Assembly (NCBI GenBank): GCA_028583685.1 | Contig: JAMXIF010000073.1 | Coordinates: 7,659,742 to 7,723,741, forward strand | From: Petaurus breviceps papuanus | Taxonomy: Eukaryota; Chordata; Mammalia; Diprotodontia; Petauridae | DNA length: 64,000 nucleotides | Reading direction: 5' to 3' | Shown: piece by piece, positions 21,970 to 33,430 of the stretch | Numbering within the stretch: the first letter of the stretch is position 1 | Layout: each line of letters opens with the position of its first letter | The notes under the pieces: generated by a model | Database searches by the model: none | Told to the model about the DNA's origin: nothing | What the model saw: the letters and a program-made list of their open reading frames with translations, nothing else | Translations under genes and position numbers: made by a program

Positions 21970-23775
21970 AAATTTCTCTTTTTTCCTCAAGCCTTCCATT
22001 GAATTCTTCCCTCCTTTCTCTCAATTGAGTACCTCATTTAATATTTTATTGAGAAAATTGAGGCCATTTGTTGGGGGCTCCCTCTTCTTTCTTACAATTC
22101 ATTGACATATCATCTTATGTCCCGTAGGATGTTTGTGAAGACATGGCCTTTTTTCCTGATTGAGACTACTCACTCCTCTAAATGTGTGTGGATGCACTCC
22201 TCACTCCTGTTTTCTCCAATAGATTGCCCCACCATTATCTCCTTTTTCTAATTCTCCCTATCCATTGATTCCTTTCCTGCTGCCTACAAACATATGAGTC
22301 TACTCTGTCTGTATAAAGCATCAGTAGATCCTACCATACTTGCTAGCCAGTATTCTACTTCTCTCTTGCCTTTCTTAGTCAAACTTTTTGAAAAGGTTGT
22401 ATACTCTATGTACTATTATCTCTTCTCACCATCTTCTAAATCCTCTGCAATCTGGATTGCGGCTCAACTAAAACTATTCCTTCTAAAGATACCAATGATC
22501 CATTGTCAAATTGGGAATAGCCTTTGCTCACTTCTCATCCTTCTTGACTTCTCTGCCATATTTGACAATGTTGACCAGCTTTTCTTCCAGGATACTTTCT
22601 CCCCTCTGGGTTTCTCATGGCATTACTTTCTTCTGATTTTTCCTACCTGTCTGACTATTCTTTCTCAGTCATCTTGGTTGGAATGTCCTCCATGTCATGC
22701 CCACTCCCTAGAGTCATGCCTCTAAGATTCTTTCACTTAGTTTCTTCATCAGTTCTCCTTGGCGCAATTACAGCCTCTTTGCAAATGACTTCCAGATGTA
22801 TATATCTATACTGCTCTATACTGTCTCCTAAGCTGTAGCCCTGTACCATTATTTGCCTTTCAGACTGGGTGTCTTGTAAGCATCTCAAACTCAACATATC
22901 CAAAACAGAATTCATATCTTGCCTCGTTCCACTAAGTAACCCCCATTCTAAACTTCCCAGTTGCTGCCAAGGGTAATAGCATCCTACTGGTCACAGATGT
23001 TCTCAACTTTGGTGTCATCCTTGGCTCCTCCCTCACACTCGTCCCACACATCCAAGCCAATGCAAAATCTTGCCAATATCTCTCATATCTTTCCCTTTCT
23101 GTTCATGTCATTACTTTAGCTGAGACATTCATCATTTCTCACTTAGACTATTGCATTAGCCTCCTAATTGATCTCTCTGCTACATGTCTCCCCCCACTCC
23201 AATCCATCTCCATACAGCTGATAAAACACAGTTTTATCCTAAATATGCTCCTAAAATTCAGTTTTGATCATGTTACACCAGTTCCTCCTAGCTTCTCCTT
23301 TCCCCCACAACTCAATAAACTAAATTGCTCCCCATTATCTCTACAATCAAATACAAATATAAACTTTTATGTAAGGCATTGTAAGCTCTTCACAACCTGT
23401 CCTTTTCCTACCTTTCACATTAATCCTGTTCACATGCTTTATGGTCCAGGGAACTTGTTGTTCCCTATACATGATGCCTCTCATTTCTGTTCCTTTGCAT
23501 TGACTACCTTGTCTTAACTTCCCTGGTTTCCCTTGAAATTCAGCTCAACCTCTCCCTTCTACATTAGCCTGGCTTAATTTTCTCATCAGTTTCTAGGGAC
23601 CATCTTCCCCAAAGTATCTTGTATTCATTTTGTATATATTCCATATATACTTATTTATGTGCATGTTAAAATTGTAAACTCGTTAAGAGCAGGGACTGTT
23701 TTGTTTTTTGTCTTTGTATCCTTAGCACATTCCCTGGCATATAGTCGATGCTTAATAAATGCCTTTAAATGCACT
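21970..23775 (+). mobile_element. Long L2 LINE with decayed reverse transcriptase and complete 3' end
   Basis: The frame at 22294-22725 contains LLDFSAIFDNVDQ, matching the L2/CR1 reverse transcriptase motif LLDLSAAFDTVDH, followed by a diverged PLGFS-W-L-YL-type segment. Downstream blocks include CATCTCAAACTCAACATATC, CTTAGACTATTGCATTAGCC and AGAGCAGGGACTGTTTTGTT. The end is TCGATGCTTAATAAATGCC, the normal L2 terminus. The stretch is unusually long for an L2 copy. Confidence 0.85.
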
Positions 23776-24362
23776 ACTTGGACATCATCTTCTGTAGAGA
23801 TTACTACCAGAATAGTGGGTCTTTCAGAATTTTATATTTGCATTCTCAGGTTAGATGAAACTAACCATTGTTCTATGACTAAAAATCCATGTCGCTTATT
23901 GACCATAGATGGTTTCTCATAAAATACTAGAATTGTTGATGCCTTATCCAAATAATAAGGCCCAAGTGATATGGACTTAGTCAATAGGATATTTTCTGTT
24001 TAAACCAAAGTGTTTGTTGTTTTAGTCATTCCCTAGTTCAATTAAATGACTAGATTGCCTTTTTAAAAAGCTTAGGAGTTGATGTAAGCAGTTGTACTTC
24101 TAAAACCAATATCAGCAGTGTTCAGACATTTACCCCATATTTCACATGTCCTTTGTGTAGAGTGATTTTTGCTTAGATTGCCCTTATGTACTCATGTTCT
24201 TTTTCCAAACTTCAGCAATTTCTTGCCTTTTGATTTAGGAATTGTCTGAATTTTCTTCTTTCCAAGGAACTGTATATGATCCTTACATGGTGACTGTGGA
24301 GGTGGTTGATGTTAATTGCAACTCATTTCCTTTAGATTTCCAAACTAGGCATTTCCTCATTT
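23776..24362. other. Intronic DNA, nothing recognised
   Basis: No repeat or exon that I can support. Confidence 0.4.
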
Positions 24363-24521
24363 CTTTTTTTTTTTTAAGCAATTGGGTTAAGTAACTTGCT
24401 CAAGGTTACATGGCCAGTTATTTCTGGGTGTGGTACTAAGTATCTGAGCCCGGATTTGATCCCCAGGTCATCCCGACACTGGAGCCAGTGCTCTTACTCG
24501 TTGTGCTACCTGGCCGTCCCC
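24363..24521 (-). mobile_element. SINE-A
   Basis: Reverse copy with a poly-T start, AAGCAATTGGGTTAAGTAAC, TTGCTCAAGGTTACATGGCC, TTATTTCTGGGTGTGGTACT, ending TGTGCTACCTGGCCGTCCCC. The TSD is unclear. Confidence 0.85.
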
Positions 24522-24689
24522 TCTTTTCTTTTTTTAAAAAATAATTTCTACAGGTCTTAATCTGTATGGCATCTAGAGAAGTGATATTATTTACTTACTT
24601 ACCAGATCCCAGGACTTATGGCAACTTTCTCACTATAATTAAAGTGTTAAAGGGAAAGAGGAAGCCCTTTTGTATATAAAGGAAGAACA

Positions 24690-25085
24690 GGAGGCTAGGT
24701 TGCATAGTGGGTAGAGTGGTGTTCTTAGAGTCTAGAAGAACTGAATTAAAATCCTGTCTCCAACACTTGTTAGCTGTGTGATCCTGGGCAAATCATTTAA
24801 CCTCCATCTGCCTCCGTTTTTTAATTTAGAAAATAGCATTGGGGCAGCTGGGTGGAACAGTGAATAGAGTACCGGCCCTGGAGTCAGGAGGACCTGAGTT
24901 CAAATTTGGCCTCAGACACTTGACACACTAGCTGTTTGACCTTGGGCAAGTCACTTAACCCCAATTGCCTTGTCTTGCCCTCCTCCAAAAAAAATAGCAT
25001 TTACCTTTCAGGGCTGTTGTGAGGATAAAATGAGACAGTGTTTGTAATGCACTTTGCAAATGATATTTATAATAATTATGATTAT
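24690..25085 (+). mobile_element. MIR/THER1 SINE split by a SINE-B
   Basis: Forward MIR at 24690-24840 (GCATAGTGGGTAGAGTGGTG, GTGTGATCCTGGGCAAATCA) continues at 24991-25085 (TTACCTTTCAGGGCTGTTGT, GAGGATAAAATGAGACAGTG). The interruption is the SINE-B at 24841-24990. Confidence 0.82.
24841..24990 (+). mobile_element. SINE-B (WSINE1/SINE1-like)
   Basis: GGGGCAGCTGGGTGGAACAG through CACTTAACCCCAATTGCCTT and an A-rich tail. A perfect 11-base TSD, AAAATAGCATT, lies at 24830-24840 and 24991-25001. Confidence 0.93.
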
Positions 25086-25384
25086 GATAATATTATTACC
25101 TAATAATACTATTATGATAATCAGCGTCACTCTACCTTTCTCCATTATTCTTCAATCTAATCAGACATAGACCCCAATGAAAGGAAAAATGCCCTGGTCA
25201 CCACTGATTAGGCATGCTTTACCTGCTGAGTAGCTAGAAGAAAAGGAGTTTTATAAATACATAATAAATTTATATAAGAATCCTTCCTTGGTGAATGATG
25301 GGAGAACAGGGGAGCTTTCCAAATAGGTTATGGGGGATGTAGTAAGTATCCATACTGAAGTATGGATTCACTGCAGGAAAGTAA

Positions 25385-25545
25385 TTGTTAATGCCTAGCT
25401 ATGTGACTATGGGCAAGTGACTTGACATCTCTGACCTTCAGTTTCGTCATCTGCAAAATATGGATAGTAATGCCTATGGTGCTTATCTTTTAGAAGTATT
25501 CTGAGGCTCAAATGAGATGATGGAAATGCTAGAGGGCTTGTAAAG
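25385..25545 (+). mobile_element. MIR SINE
   Basis: GCTATGTGACTATGGGCAAG, GTTTCGTCATCTGCAAAATA and GCTCAAATGAGATGATGGAA. Confidence 0.75.
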
Positions 25546-26840
25546 ATGATGAGGGTGATTGTCATGATTTATAGAATCTGTGATAGACCATGGGCCAGCC
25601 TTTGTCTCCTTGGTACCGGCTCACCAATAAAAATACATCTTTCACAACCAAATCAGCCCTACAACCCGTCCAAACTGGCATCTTTCGGCTCTTTTAGTTG
25701 CCTCTGTTCTGCTCTGTGTCTATGTCCATTTCTGTTTTCCCAAGCTGTTGCCAGTGCTCTTTCTTCAGTATTCCCTTCTGTGGGCTGTGTGTTTTCTTGA
25801 CAATTGCTGGTTTGTTGGCCCTTCAAGGTTTTGATCAGCTGGCTTTGTGTTTCACAACAGCCACAGTTAGTCATCATCTCTGTCCTGCTTCCCAGTGGTC
25901 TTAGTTTAGTGATGAAAGGCATTTGGGTTTATTATGCACATACATACTTAAAAAAAATCTGGGGAAGAGGGGAAGCTCTTTTGGATAAACCCCAGATGTC
26001 ATCTACATTTAAAAATAGTTTGTAGGTGGTTTACAGATACAGATCGCTGGCTACCCTTTTTAAGATCTCTTAATGTAGTCTATAGACTTGGGGGGCAGAT
26101 GCATTGGTTTTAAAATGAAGTAAAGAATGCATGTAAATATTTGAATTCAGAGTCCCATGCTTTATAGATTCACCCCTTTTAAAAGATCCCACTGTGACTG
26201 TCAAACCTGAATAGTTCTGATATAAAAAAGAATTGATGCCCTTGATCCTTGCTTTATGTCCCAGTCCCTTCTCCTCACTTAGGATCCAGCTTCTAGTAGA
26301 GAGACTGTTTCTGTTCTAAGGAGTCTGGCATCTGGTAACTTAATAGCTTCCTGGTTCCAGCAGTGGGAACTGGCACATATGAGCCCTTTCTCTTGAAGGT
26401 AAATTTAACAGCTGAAAGGAGACTTTTAAATGAGATGCTTATCAGAGGATTAGGCCCATTATCAAGACACTGTGTTGTTCTTTTGGGTTTAGAACTTCAG
26501 ATTTGGTTACATCTGAATAGTGTTTTAATTTAGCATTGATCCAAAAGCCTAGTTAGGGAACACCTGACTTGTCTCCCTGTAGTTTTCCGGTCTAACTTTT
26601 GCTTGGTTTGTCTAGTAAATAATTGAGACTTGGGGTTTGAATATTCACTTGTGTGAATGTGGATCAGTTCAGTAAATAAGAAAAGGTCGCTTATCAAGGG
26701 GTATGGTAATTGAAGAATATTCAAGGTCGTTGATAGCAAAATTGAAGTTGTAATATTGACAGACCGTAACTATTGCCAATGTGAAAAAATGTCAGTAATA
26801 TTAGTAGATAGAAAAAATTCTGTCTGGGTCTGTGGAATCC
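25546..26840. other. Intronic DNA, nothing recognised
   Basis: The open frames on both strands at 25546-26025 overlap each other and have no family resemblance, so I do not call a gene. No clear repeats. Confidence 0.45.
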
Positions 26841-27178
26841 TGACTCTTAGGAAGTCCCTCAGGTTCACAACCTAGGTGTTATCCTTGATTCCTCACTATC
26901 TCCCCTATTCAATTTGTTGTCAAAGCATGTCAATTTCACTATTATATGGTGCAAGCCCTTCTTACCTCATAACTGGACAATTACTATAGACCCCTGGTGG
27001 GTCTTCTTAGCCTTTCTCCAAGCCAACATCCATTTAGCCATCAAGGGGATTTTCCTAAAGGGAAGATTTAGCCAAGTCACTACCTACTTAATCAACTCTA
27101 CTGTCTCTGGAATCAAATGCAAAATCCTCCCATGTTCAAAGCCCTTTATAATTCCATCCTACTTTTCCATTCTTCTTT

Positions 27179-27330
27179 TTTTGCTTTTTTTGAGGGGGAA
27201 TGCAGGGCAGTTGGTGTTTAAGTGACTTGCTCAAGGTCACATGGCTAATAAGTGTTAAGTGTCAGGCTGGATTTGAACAGAGGTCCTCCTGACTCCAGGG
27301 CCGGGAGTCACTGCACCACTTAGTTGCCCT
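27179..27330 (-). mobile_element. SINE-B inserted in L2
   Basis: Reverse copy from GAGGGGGAATGCAGGGCAGT to CACCACTTAGTTGCCC. A perfect 12-base TSD, CCATTCTTCTTT, lies at 27167-27178 and 27331-27342. Confidence 0.92.
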
Positions 27331-27712
27331 CCATTCTTCTTTACTCCCCACCCTGTATTCTTCCTTTACCTCCTGGTTGTTCTACAAACAAGAAATTCCA
27401 TCTTTCAGCTCTGGACGTTTTCCCTGACTGTTCCCATCCCTGGAATACTCTCCTCTCTCATCTCTACCTACCGGCTTCCCTGGCTTCCTTTAAGTCCCAA
27501 CTAAAATTCCATCTTCCACAGGTAGCCTTTCCCAAACCCTCTTAGTCCTACTGCCTTTCTCTCTCTTAATTATGTCCTACTTACCTGTATATAGCTAGTT
27601 TGTATATATTTATTTGATTTCTCCCCCATTGGATTGTAAGCTCCTTGAGGGCAAGGACTGCCTTTCACTGTTATTTTATCTCCCTGGTGCTTAGCACAGT
27701 GCCTGGCCCATA

Positions 27713-27952
27713 TTGTTGTGTGGTCATTTCAGTTGTGTCTGATCCTTTGTGACCCATTTTGGGCAAGATACTGGAATGCTTTGCCATTTCCTTCTCTAGC
27801 TGGTTTTTATAGATGAGAAAGTGAGGCAAACAGGGTTAAGTGACTTGCCCAGTGTCACTGAGCTAGTCTGAGGTCATATTTGAACTCAGGTAGATGAGTC
27901 TTTCTTGATTCCAAACCCAGTGCTTTATCTGCTGTGTTGCCCAGCTCTCCCA
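27713..27952 (-). mobile_element. MAR1-like SINE inserted in L2
   Basis: Reverse long SINE: TTGTGTCTGATCCTTTGTGA, CATTTTGGGCAAGATACTGG, AGTGACTTGCCCAGTGTCAC, ending GCTGTGTTGCCCAGCTCTCC. Confidence 0.85.
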
Positions 27953-28015
27953 AAGCAGCCTGGTACATAGTAGATGATTAATGGATGTTTATCGATTGAC
28001 TGAGTGAATGAATGA

Positions 28016-28120
28016 ATAATGCATTTATTAAGTGCTTACTATGTGCAAAGCACTCTTCTAAGTATTGGGGGTACAAATAGAAAAGTCAGACAGTTTAAGG
28101 AATTTGTAATCTACTACGTC
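28016..28120 (-). mobile_element. L2 LINE 3' fragment
   Basis: Reverse L2 terminus: TGCATTTATTAAGTGCTTAC, TATGTGCAAAGCACTCTTCT. It sits tail-to-tail with the plus-strand L2 that ends at 28015. Confidence 0.7.
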
Positions 28121-28154
28121 TCTGAGAGGTCATTAGAGGAGTTAGGGATGGAAA

Positions 28155-28292
28155 GGAGTATGTTGTCATAGAAAGAGCATTGGAACCAAAAGACCTTGGT
28201 TGAAAACTAGCCATGTAACTTTGGCTTATCTGTCCAATGATGATAACATCTGAACCATTTATTTCATGGGTTTATTATGAAGATACCAATTT
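28155..28292 (+). mobile_element. MIR SINE
   Basis: GAAAGAGCATTGGAACCAAA, TAGCCATGTAACTTTGGCTT and GGGTTTATTATGAAGATACC. Confidence 0.55.
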
Positions 28293-28294
28293 GT

Positions 28295-28600
28295 GACCAA
28301 TTGTCAAGCATTTCTTGCCAAGTACCTATTCTGTGTCAGGCACTGTGTAAAGAGCTAAGGCCACAAAGAAAAAGGGAAACAGTTTCTGACCCAAAGGAGC
28401 TTACATTCTATTGCAGGAGTCAAATATTGTGCATAGATACAAATTAAATATGAAGTCATTAGGAAGAGCCCAGTTGGATGAAGAAAGGCTTTATGTAGAA
28501 GGGAGCTTGAGCTGTCTTAAAGGAAATGAGGGATTCTGTGAGGTAGAGGTGAGAAAGAAAAGTAGTCCAGGCAAGGGAGTGCCCTGTGTTAGGGGAATGT
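28295..28600 (-). mobile_element. L2 LINE 3' part
   Basis: Reverse L2: TACCTATTCTGTGTCAGGCA, AAAGGAGCTTACATTCTATT, then a decayed region including AGTAGTCCAGGCAAGGGAG. Confidence 0.65.
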
Positions 28601-28679
28601 GAACTTATTGTTTCTTGAGATATAATCCTAGGCTTATAAAGAATAACCATATCCATAATGACAAAGAGGCAACTAGTAA

Positions 28680-28905
28680 AGTGGGCAGAATACTCTACTT
28701 GGAGTCACAAGACATGAATTTGAATGAAGAATGCCTTTTTTCAGGTATTTAATAGCTGAGTGCCCTGAACATATCATGCAACTTCTCTGAGAACCAGTTT
28801 CATCATCTGTAAAATGGGAACGGTAATAGCATCTACCTCATTGGATTGTTTTGAGAATTAAATGAGACAAACTCTAAGGTTTCGTATAAAGGTGAACTTT
28901 TATTA
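28680..28905 (+). mobile_element. MIR/THER1 SINE
   Basis: CTACTTGGAGTCACAAGACA, CAGTTTCATCATCTGTAAAA and TGGATTGTTTTGAGAATTAA. Confidence 0.75.
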
Positions 28906-28984
28906 TTATTGATTTGTTCCCTGATGCTTTTAGGATACCATCAAACTCAACTGAAAGGCTACCATCAGAAAGCAAAGCTCTTGG

Positions 28985-29075
28985 TGGACACATACTCTAA
29001 TTTTTGTCTTTGTCTCCCTATGTTTATCACAGTGATAGGAAATAATAAGCACTTAATACGTGCTTATTGAGCCTC
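28985..29075 (+). mobile_element. L2 LINE 3' terminus
   Basis: TCTTTGTCTCCCTATGTTTA then AATAATAAGCACTTAATACG and a terminal TGCTTATTGAG. Confidence 0.6.
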
Positions 29076-29594
29076 TCTTATTCCATGCCTACCTCTTCAG
29101 TTCATTCATATTTTTCCTTCTCTTCTTTATTCTCTTTGCTGCTATCTCCCAAACTACAGATAGAGGAGGAAACGGGCTATTTCATACCTGAAGAATGGAC
29201 TACTGAAAACCTTTCTCCATTCTTAGCTATGAAGGCCACAGAATTAATGTTGATGAGGTACAGGAGGGGAAGGCTAAAGGAGAAATTGGTATTATCAGAA
29301 GATACTTACAGACCTTAAAAAAATGAGCCAGTAAGTATTTATTGAATGACTACCAAATTTCCCTGGTAGAATTTCATTGCTTAGACTTTCTTTTTCCCAG
29401 TGGTCTTGGAGGGAATCCGAGGGGAAAGTATTCTCTTGTTTCTGGGAGAGAATGATAAAAGCACATGTTCAAATGTGAACAGCCTTGCCTTCATTCCTTT
29501 CCCTGAGGGATTTTTGTTTTTTGAACACCATTATGTACTTTCAGTTTGATTGTGCATTGCTGAGAAGGAAGAAGAAACCACATGGCAACATGGG

Positions 29595-29665
29595 GTAAAG
29601 TCAACAAGCATTTATTAAGCACCTAGTACATGCCAGAGAGTGTATTAATGAGCAGAAGTATAAAG
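29595..29665 (-). mobile_element. L2 LINE 3' terminus
   Basis: GTCAACAAGCATTTATTAAG followed by CACCTAGTACATGCCAGAGA, the reverse of the L2 end. Confidence 0.65.
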
Positions 29666-29689
29666 AAAGTCAACAACAACAAATGTACT

Positions 29690-29860
29690 GTATTTAGACC
29701 CAGACTGCCTGAAATCAAATCTTAGTTCTCCTGATTAATACTGATATACGTGTGTGGGCTTTGACAAGTCTCTACCTTTCTACATCTCTTTCATCAGTTG
29801 TGAAATGAGGGAGTTGGATTTGTTCATCATTAAGCTTTCTTTTTAACCACAAATCCTATT
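29690..29860 (+). mobile_element. MIR SINE
   Basis: CTGCCTGAAATCAAATCTTA, CTCTTTCATCAGTTGTGAAA and GAGGGAGTTGGATTTGTTCA. Confidence 0.6.
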
Positions 29861-30339
29861 AAAATTCTACATTATTGTTTAAATAATTGGGTCTGTGACA
29901 GCTTTTATGTTGTGAGGGAATGGCCCCCATCAGCAATGTTAACATTACTTGTGCCAAGCAAAGCTGTTGTTACGGAATAGTAAATTTATTGCACTGTTTG
30001 TACCATATTGTGGCCCAAAAGAAAGCTATATATATATATTTTGCCATCTGCTGCCTGGTCAACAGATCTGGTGATAAGTCAACACTTCAGTGAATTATTT
30101 TGGAGTACTAAACATAGTACTGTATATAGTCCAAAGGAAAAAATGCCTATAAATGATGCAGGATGGATAGTTGTAATGAATCATGGACAGTCCTCATTTT
30201 GTTTCATTTTTCAAAACAAAAAACCTAAACAACACAAAAGTAGTTACTGCCAATCAAGGAGTATTTCAAATTGTCTTTTTTTTGTAAGTCCACTGACAGA
30301 GTAATTTAGTCACTGTTTGAAATGTGAATTTAATAAGGG

Positions 30340-30640
30340 GTAGAGGGAAGACACGGAAAAAGAATAAGGAGAGAAAAGGTAAAAGAGGTGTAGAAACTGA
30401 GAGACAGAAAGAAAGAGAGGGCTAGAGACAGAATGAAAGAGAGGTTGAAGTCTAGAGAGAGACAGTGAAAAGGAAAGTTCTAGAGACAGAGAAAGAAAGG
30501 TCTAGAGACAGAGAAAGAGGGAATGAGAGATCTAGAGAAAGAGAGGAAGTATAGACAGAGCTGACAGAGGTTGAGAGGAGAGAGAGACACAGAGAGACAG
30601 AGACAGAGAGATACTGATAGAGACAAAGAGAGCAACATAT
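30340..30640. repeat. GA-rich purine tract
   Basis: Degenerate AGAGA/GACAGAGA runs with TCTAGAGA interspersed (about every 30-60 bases at 30450-30540), strongly purine-biased on the plus strand. Confidence 0.85.
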
Positions 30641-31288
30641 CAGTAATTTAAAACCTATAGTTGTAATAGGGATTGGATATTACTCACTTAGCCAGATTTA
30701 TCTTTCTAAACATAAATAGAATTTCTTGCTCTTAAATATCAATACACTCATATATTATTAACTAGCCTGACAATTTTCCGTTTTGCATGAAAGTTTGGGA
30801 GAGTATCTGATAAATGGACATCAATGTTAGTATTCACACTATTTTTCAAATGCAGAAATGGCAAATTTGGTTAGTCTGGGGAGATGGTATAGAGTGGGGC
30901 TGGGAACAGGGAAACAATAACCGGTGCTATTAAATCACTAAGCTAGAAAGGGAACTTGGCAGGTCTGATGGTTCTGTCCCCTGGATAGTTAAACCAACTG
31001 TGAGAGATCCTGATCAATTCTGTTTCCAAAGACCTTATGGGACTGAAATTCCATGATCTTGCATTATATCCTGGTCTTTTCAAGTTTTTGTCCTTTCATG
31101 AAAGAAGTTTGTTAGACCAAAAGAAAACTTTCTTGCTATAATTTAAGCCTCATTTGGGCTAGGAAGTGGAGAAAAAGCTAGCATCCTTTTAATCATGACC
31201 AGACCTGTTCTAGGTAAAAATAATTGGTTTGTAGTCATCTATTAAATTAATGTCACCTACTAATTTATGACCAAAGAAGTTGACTTTT
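30641..31288. other. Intronic DNA, nothing recognised
   Basis: AT-rich, no repeat or exon that I can support. Confidence 0.4.
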
Positions 31289-31302
31289 AAAATCTGCAAG
31301 TA

Positions 31303-31451
31303 GGGGCGGCTAGGTAACACAGCAAGTAAGAGCACTGGCTCCAGTGTTGGGTTGACCTGGGGATCGAATCGGGGCTCAGACACTTAGCACCCACCCAGAA
31401 ACACCTGGCCATGTAACCTTGAGCAAGTTACTTAACCCCAATTGCTTTAAA
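31303..31451 (+). mobile_element. SINE-A
   Basis: GGGGCGGCTAGGTAACACAG through CCCCAATTGCTTTAAA. A perfect 14-base TSD, AAAATCTGCAAGTA, lies at 31289-31302 and 31452-31465, so the insertion is young. Confidence 0.94.
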
Positions 31452-31469
31452 AAAATCTGCAAGTAAATC

Positions 31470-32710
31470 ACTGGTGTGGCAATATGTAGAGAGAGGATAT
31501 GTTGTAGCTCAGATTTCACACTAGCACCTGTACGCACCAACAGGTATTCCTTGATGAATGAAGGCTAAGTAATTGATGACTATGGGGAATATTACTGTTG
31601 ACTGGTTCCATTTTGGTGAGTAATAGGCCCCATTAGATCATAGCAAAATGCTCAATTATGTATAATTGAAGATGCCATTAGTCAGAAACCACAGCGTTAA
31701 AAAATGCTACTAAAAGGATGGTTTCTAGTGTACAAAGGTGCACTTGTAATTTACAAACCAAAAAAAAAAAAAAAAGAAACTAAAGACTGAACCAAATGAT
31801 TACAAAGGACTGGATTAAAGGTAGAACCTGAATATGACAGCTGTTGCCCTTTCAGTCTCAGACAATTTCAGTGCTATCCACCATCGTGGCATTTACTCAT
31901 TTTAAAGTAAACTGGCGGACTGTGAGTAGTTTTCATTGGTTGTCTGATCGAAAGAGAAGCGTAGACCTGTGGAGGACCATTGGCAGACGGGCTGCTAGCT
32001 AGAAGGAGCAGAAGCATCCTCTCAGGGATGTCTCTCCTCTGATGCCAGCTGACTGTGGTGCAGGAGCACGCGCACTCCTTTTTGGGTCTGCATTGAGATT
32101 GCAGCCTGGCAGTTGTACAGCATTTACTGGTCATGCTATAGGACAGAACTGGGCCCCTGGCAGGGCTTGCTCCCACTTGGAGCTAATGACTTATTGCCGA
32201 AAGACCAAAGTCTTTTGGCATAAATTCCCTAAGTCCTTCCCAAGCCACTCTACTTCTCATAATCAAGAGTCAAGTGCCCAGAGGAAATAACTTCAGGCTA
32301 TTAATAAGATGGCTATTAATATTCATGCTGACAATCATTTGCCTAATAAACTTGCCTTCATCCCAAAGGTTCCCACAGCATTTCACAAACCACATATGAA
32401 TGAAGAGCTTCACAGGAAGATATGAGCCTCTCCTGGAGTGGGAGGACAGTAGCCAACCAGAGCACAGGATGGACTGCAAGGCAGGGGGAGGAAAAGCATA
32501 CATCCACAGTCTCAGGGAATGAATGGCTTCCTTACTTAGTAGAGGGTAAATATATTCCCATTCAAGTTTCATAGCACTTTTTTGTCCTAGGATTTAAAGC
32601 AATCAATGTAAGGGAGATAACTAGGTAGATCTAAAACATCTTTTGAGGATCAAATGGCAACTTTATTACTACAAATTTAACATTCTAGAAAATCCATATT
32701 TAGGAGTTCT
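31470..32710. other. Repeat-poor intronic block
   Basis: No repeat recognised except a poly-A run at 31760-31775. 31850-32480 is of higher GC and complexity than its surroundings. Frames on both strands have no family match. It could hold a conserved non-coding element. Confidence 0.4.
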
Positions 32711-32719
32711 CTGAGGATG

Positions 32720-32998
32720 TGTGCCTTCCCTCCTCTCCCTCCCCACTAACCCCTCTTACCCCTCCCTCCCCAGTACCCCCTTCTTCCCCTCCTTCCCAGG
32801 TACCCTCTCCTTCCCTTCCCTCCCCTCCTTCCCCTTCCTTCCCTCCCTCCCCAGTACCTTCTCCTTCCCCTCCTTCCCCAGTGTCCCCTCCCTCCCAGTA
32901 ATCCCTCCTACCCTTCCCTTCCCAGTATCCCCTCCTTCCCCTCCCTCCTCAGTATTCCCTTCTTCCCCTCCCTTCTCTCTCCCTCCTTCCCTTTAGTA
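32720..32998. repeat. C-rich minisatellite
   Basis: Imperfect tandem repeats of about 24-30 bases built from CCCTCCTTCCC blocks punctuated by CCAGTA (near 32770, 32850, 32893, 32922) or variants (CCAGGTA, CCAGTG, TCAGTA). The plus-strand frames are proline/serine-rich artefacts of the repeat. Confidence 0.85.
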
Positions 32999-32999
32999 G

Positions 33000-33100
33000 T
33001 CTTGTTCAATAAAATGTAAGCTCCTCTAAGGAAAGGTCAGTTTTGACTCTGTGCTCTCAGCACTTGGCATTGTGCCTTGGACATGGTAGGTGAACTAAGT
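33000..33100 (+). mobile_element. L2 LINE 3' terminus
   Basis: AAAATGTAAGCTCCTCTAAG, CTGTGCTCTCAGCACTTGGC and ACATGGTAGGTGAACTAAGT. Confidence 0.65.
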
Positions 33101-33354
33101 GCTGTAATTTTAGTGATGAGGTCTGACCCTGATTAAGAGAGGAGAAAATACATCTCTCTTCTCTTTTTGCAGAGGTGGGGACTATGACATACTCTGCTTG
33201 ACTGATTTTTTCCCTTTTTCTTTTTTTTGTTACAAGGGGTAACTCTGAGGGTGGGAAAGGATATGTTTGGAAATGGTGATGATGGAAAAATTAAAAATAG
33301 CAATAAAAATTTCGTTTGTAATGTCTTTCTATCCATCATGTTTTGCGTATCATC

Positions 33355-33430
33355 TTTCCTATTAGAATATAAGCTCCTTCATGGTAGGGATCATATCTTT
33401 CCCTTTCTTTGTATTCTCAGTTCCAGAGAG
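33355..33430 (+). mobile_element. L2 LINE 3' fragment
   Basis: TTAGAATATAAGCTCCTTCA, TGGTAGGGATCATATCTTTC and TGTATTCTCAGTTCCAG. Confidence 0.6.

Larger units (their letters stand above)
26845..28015 (+). mobile_element. L2 LINE 3' part, split by two SINEs
   Basis: L2 pieces at 26845-27166, 27331-27715 and 27953-28015 align in order with the L2 3' region: CTAGGTGTTATCCTTGATTC, TTCCTTTAAGTCCCAACTAA, TTGAGGGCAAGGACTGCCTT and the terminal TAATGGATGTTTATCGATTG with TGAATGAATGAA. Confidence 0.85.

Noticed and set aside
22294-22725. 143-residue plus-strand frame as a host gene
   Set aside because: It contains the L2 reverse transcriptase motif and lies inside a long L2.
29067-29318. 83-residue frame with IEEETGYFIPEEW
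   Set aside because: No domain or family resemblance, and the 5' part overlaps an L2 end.
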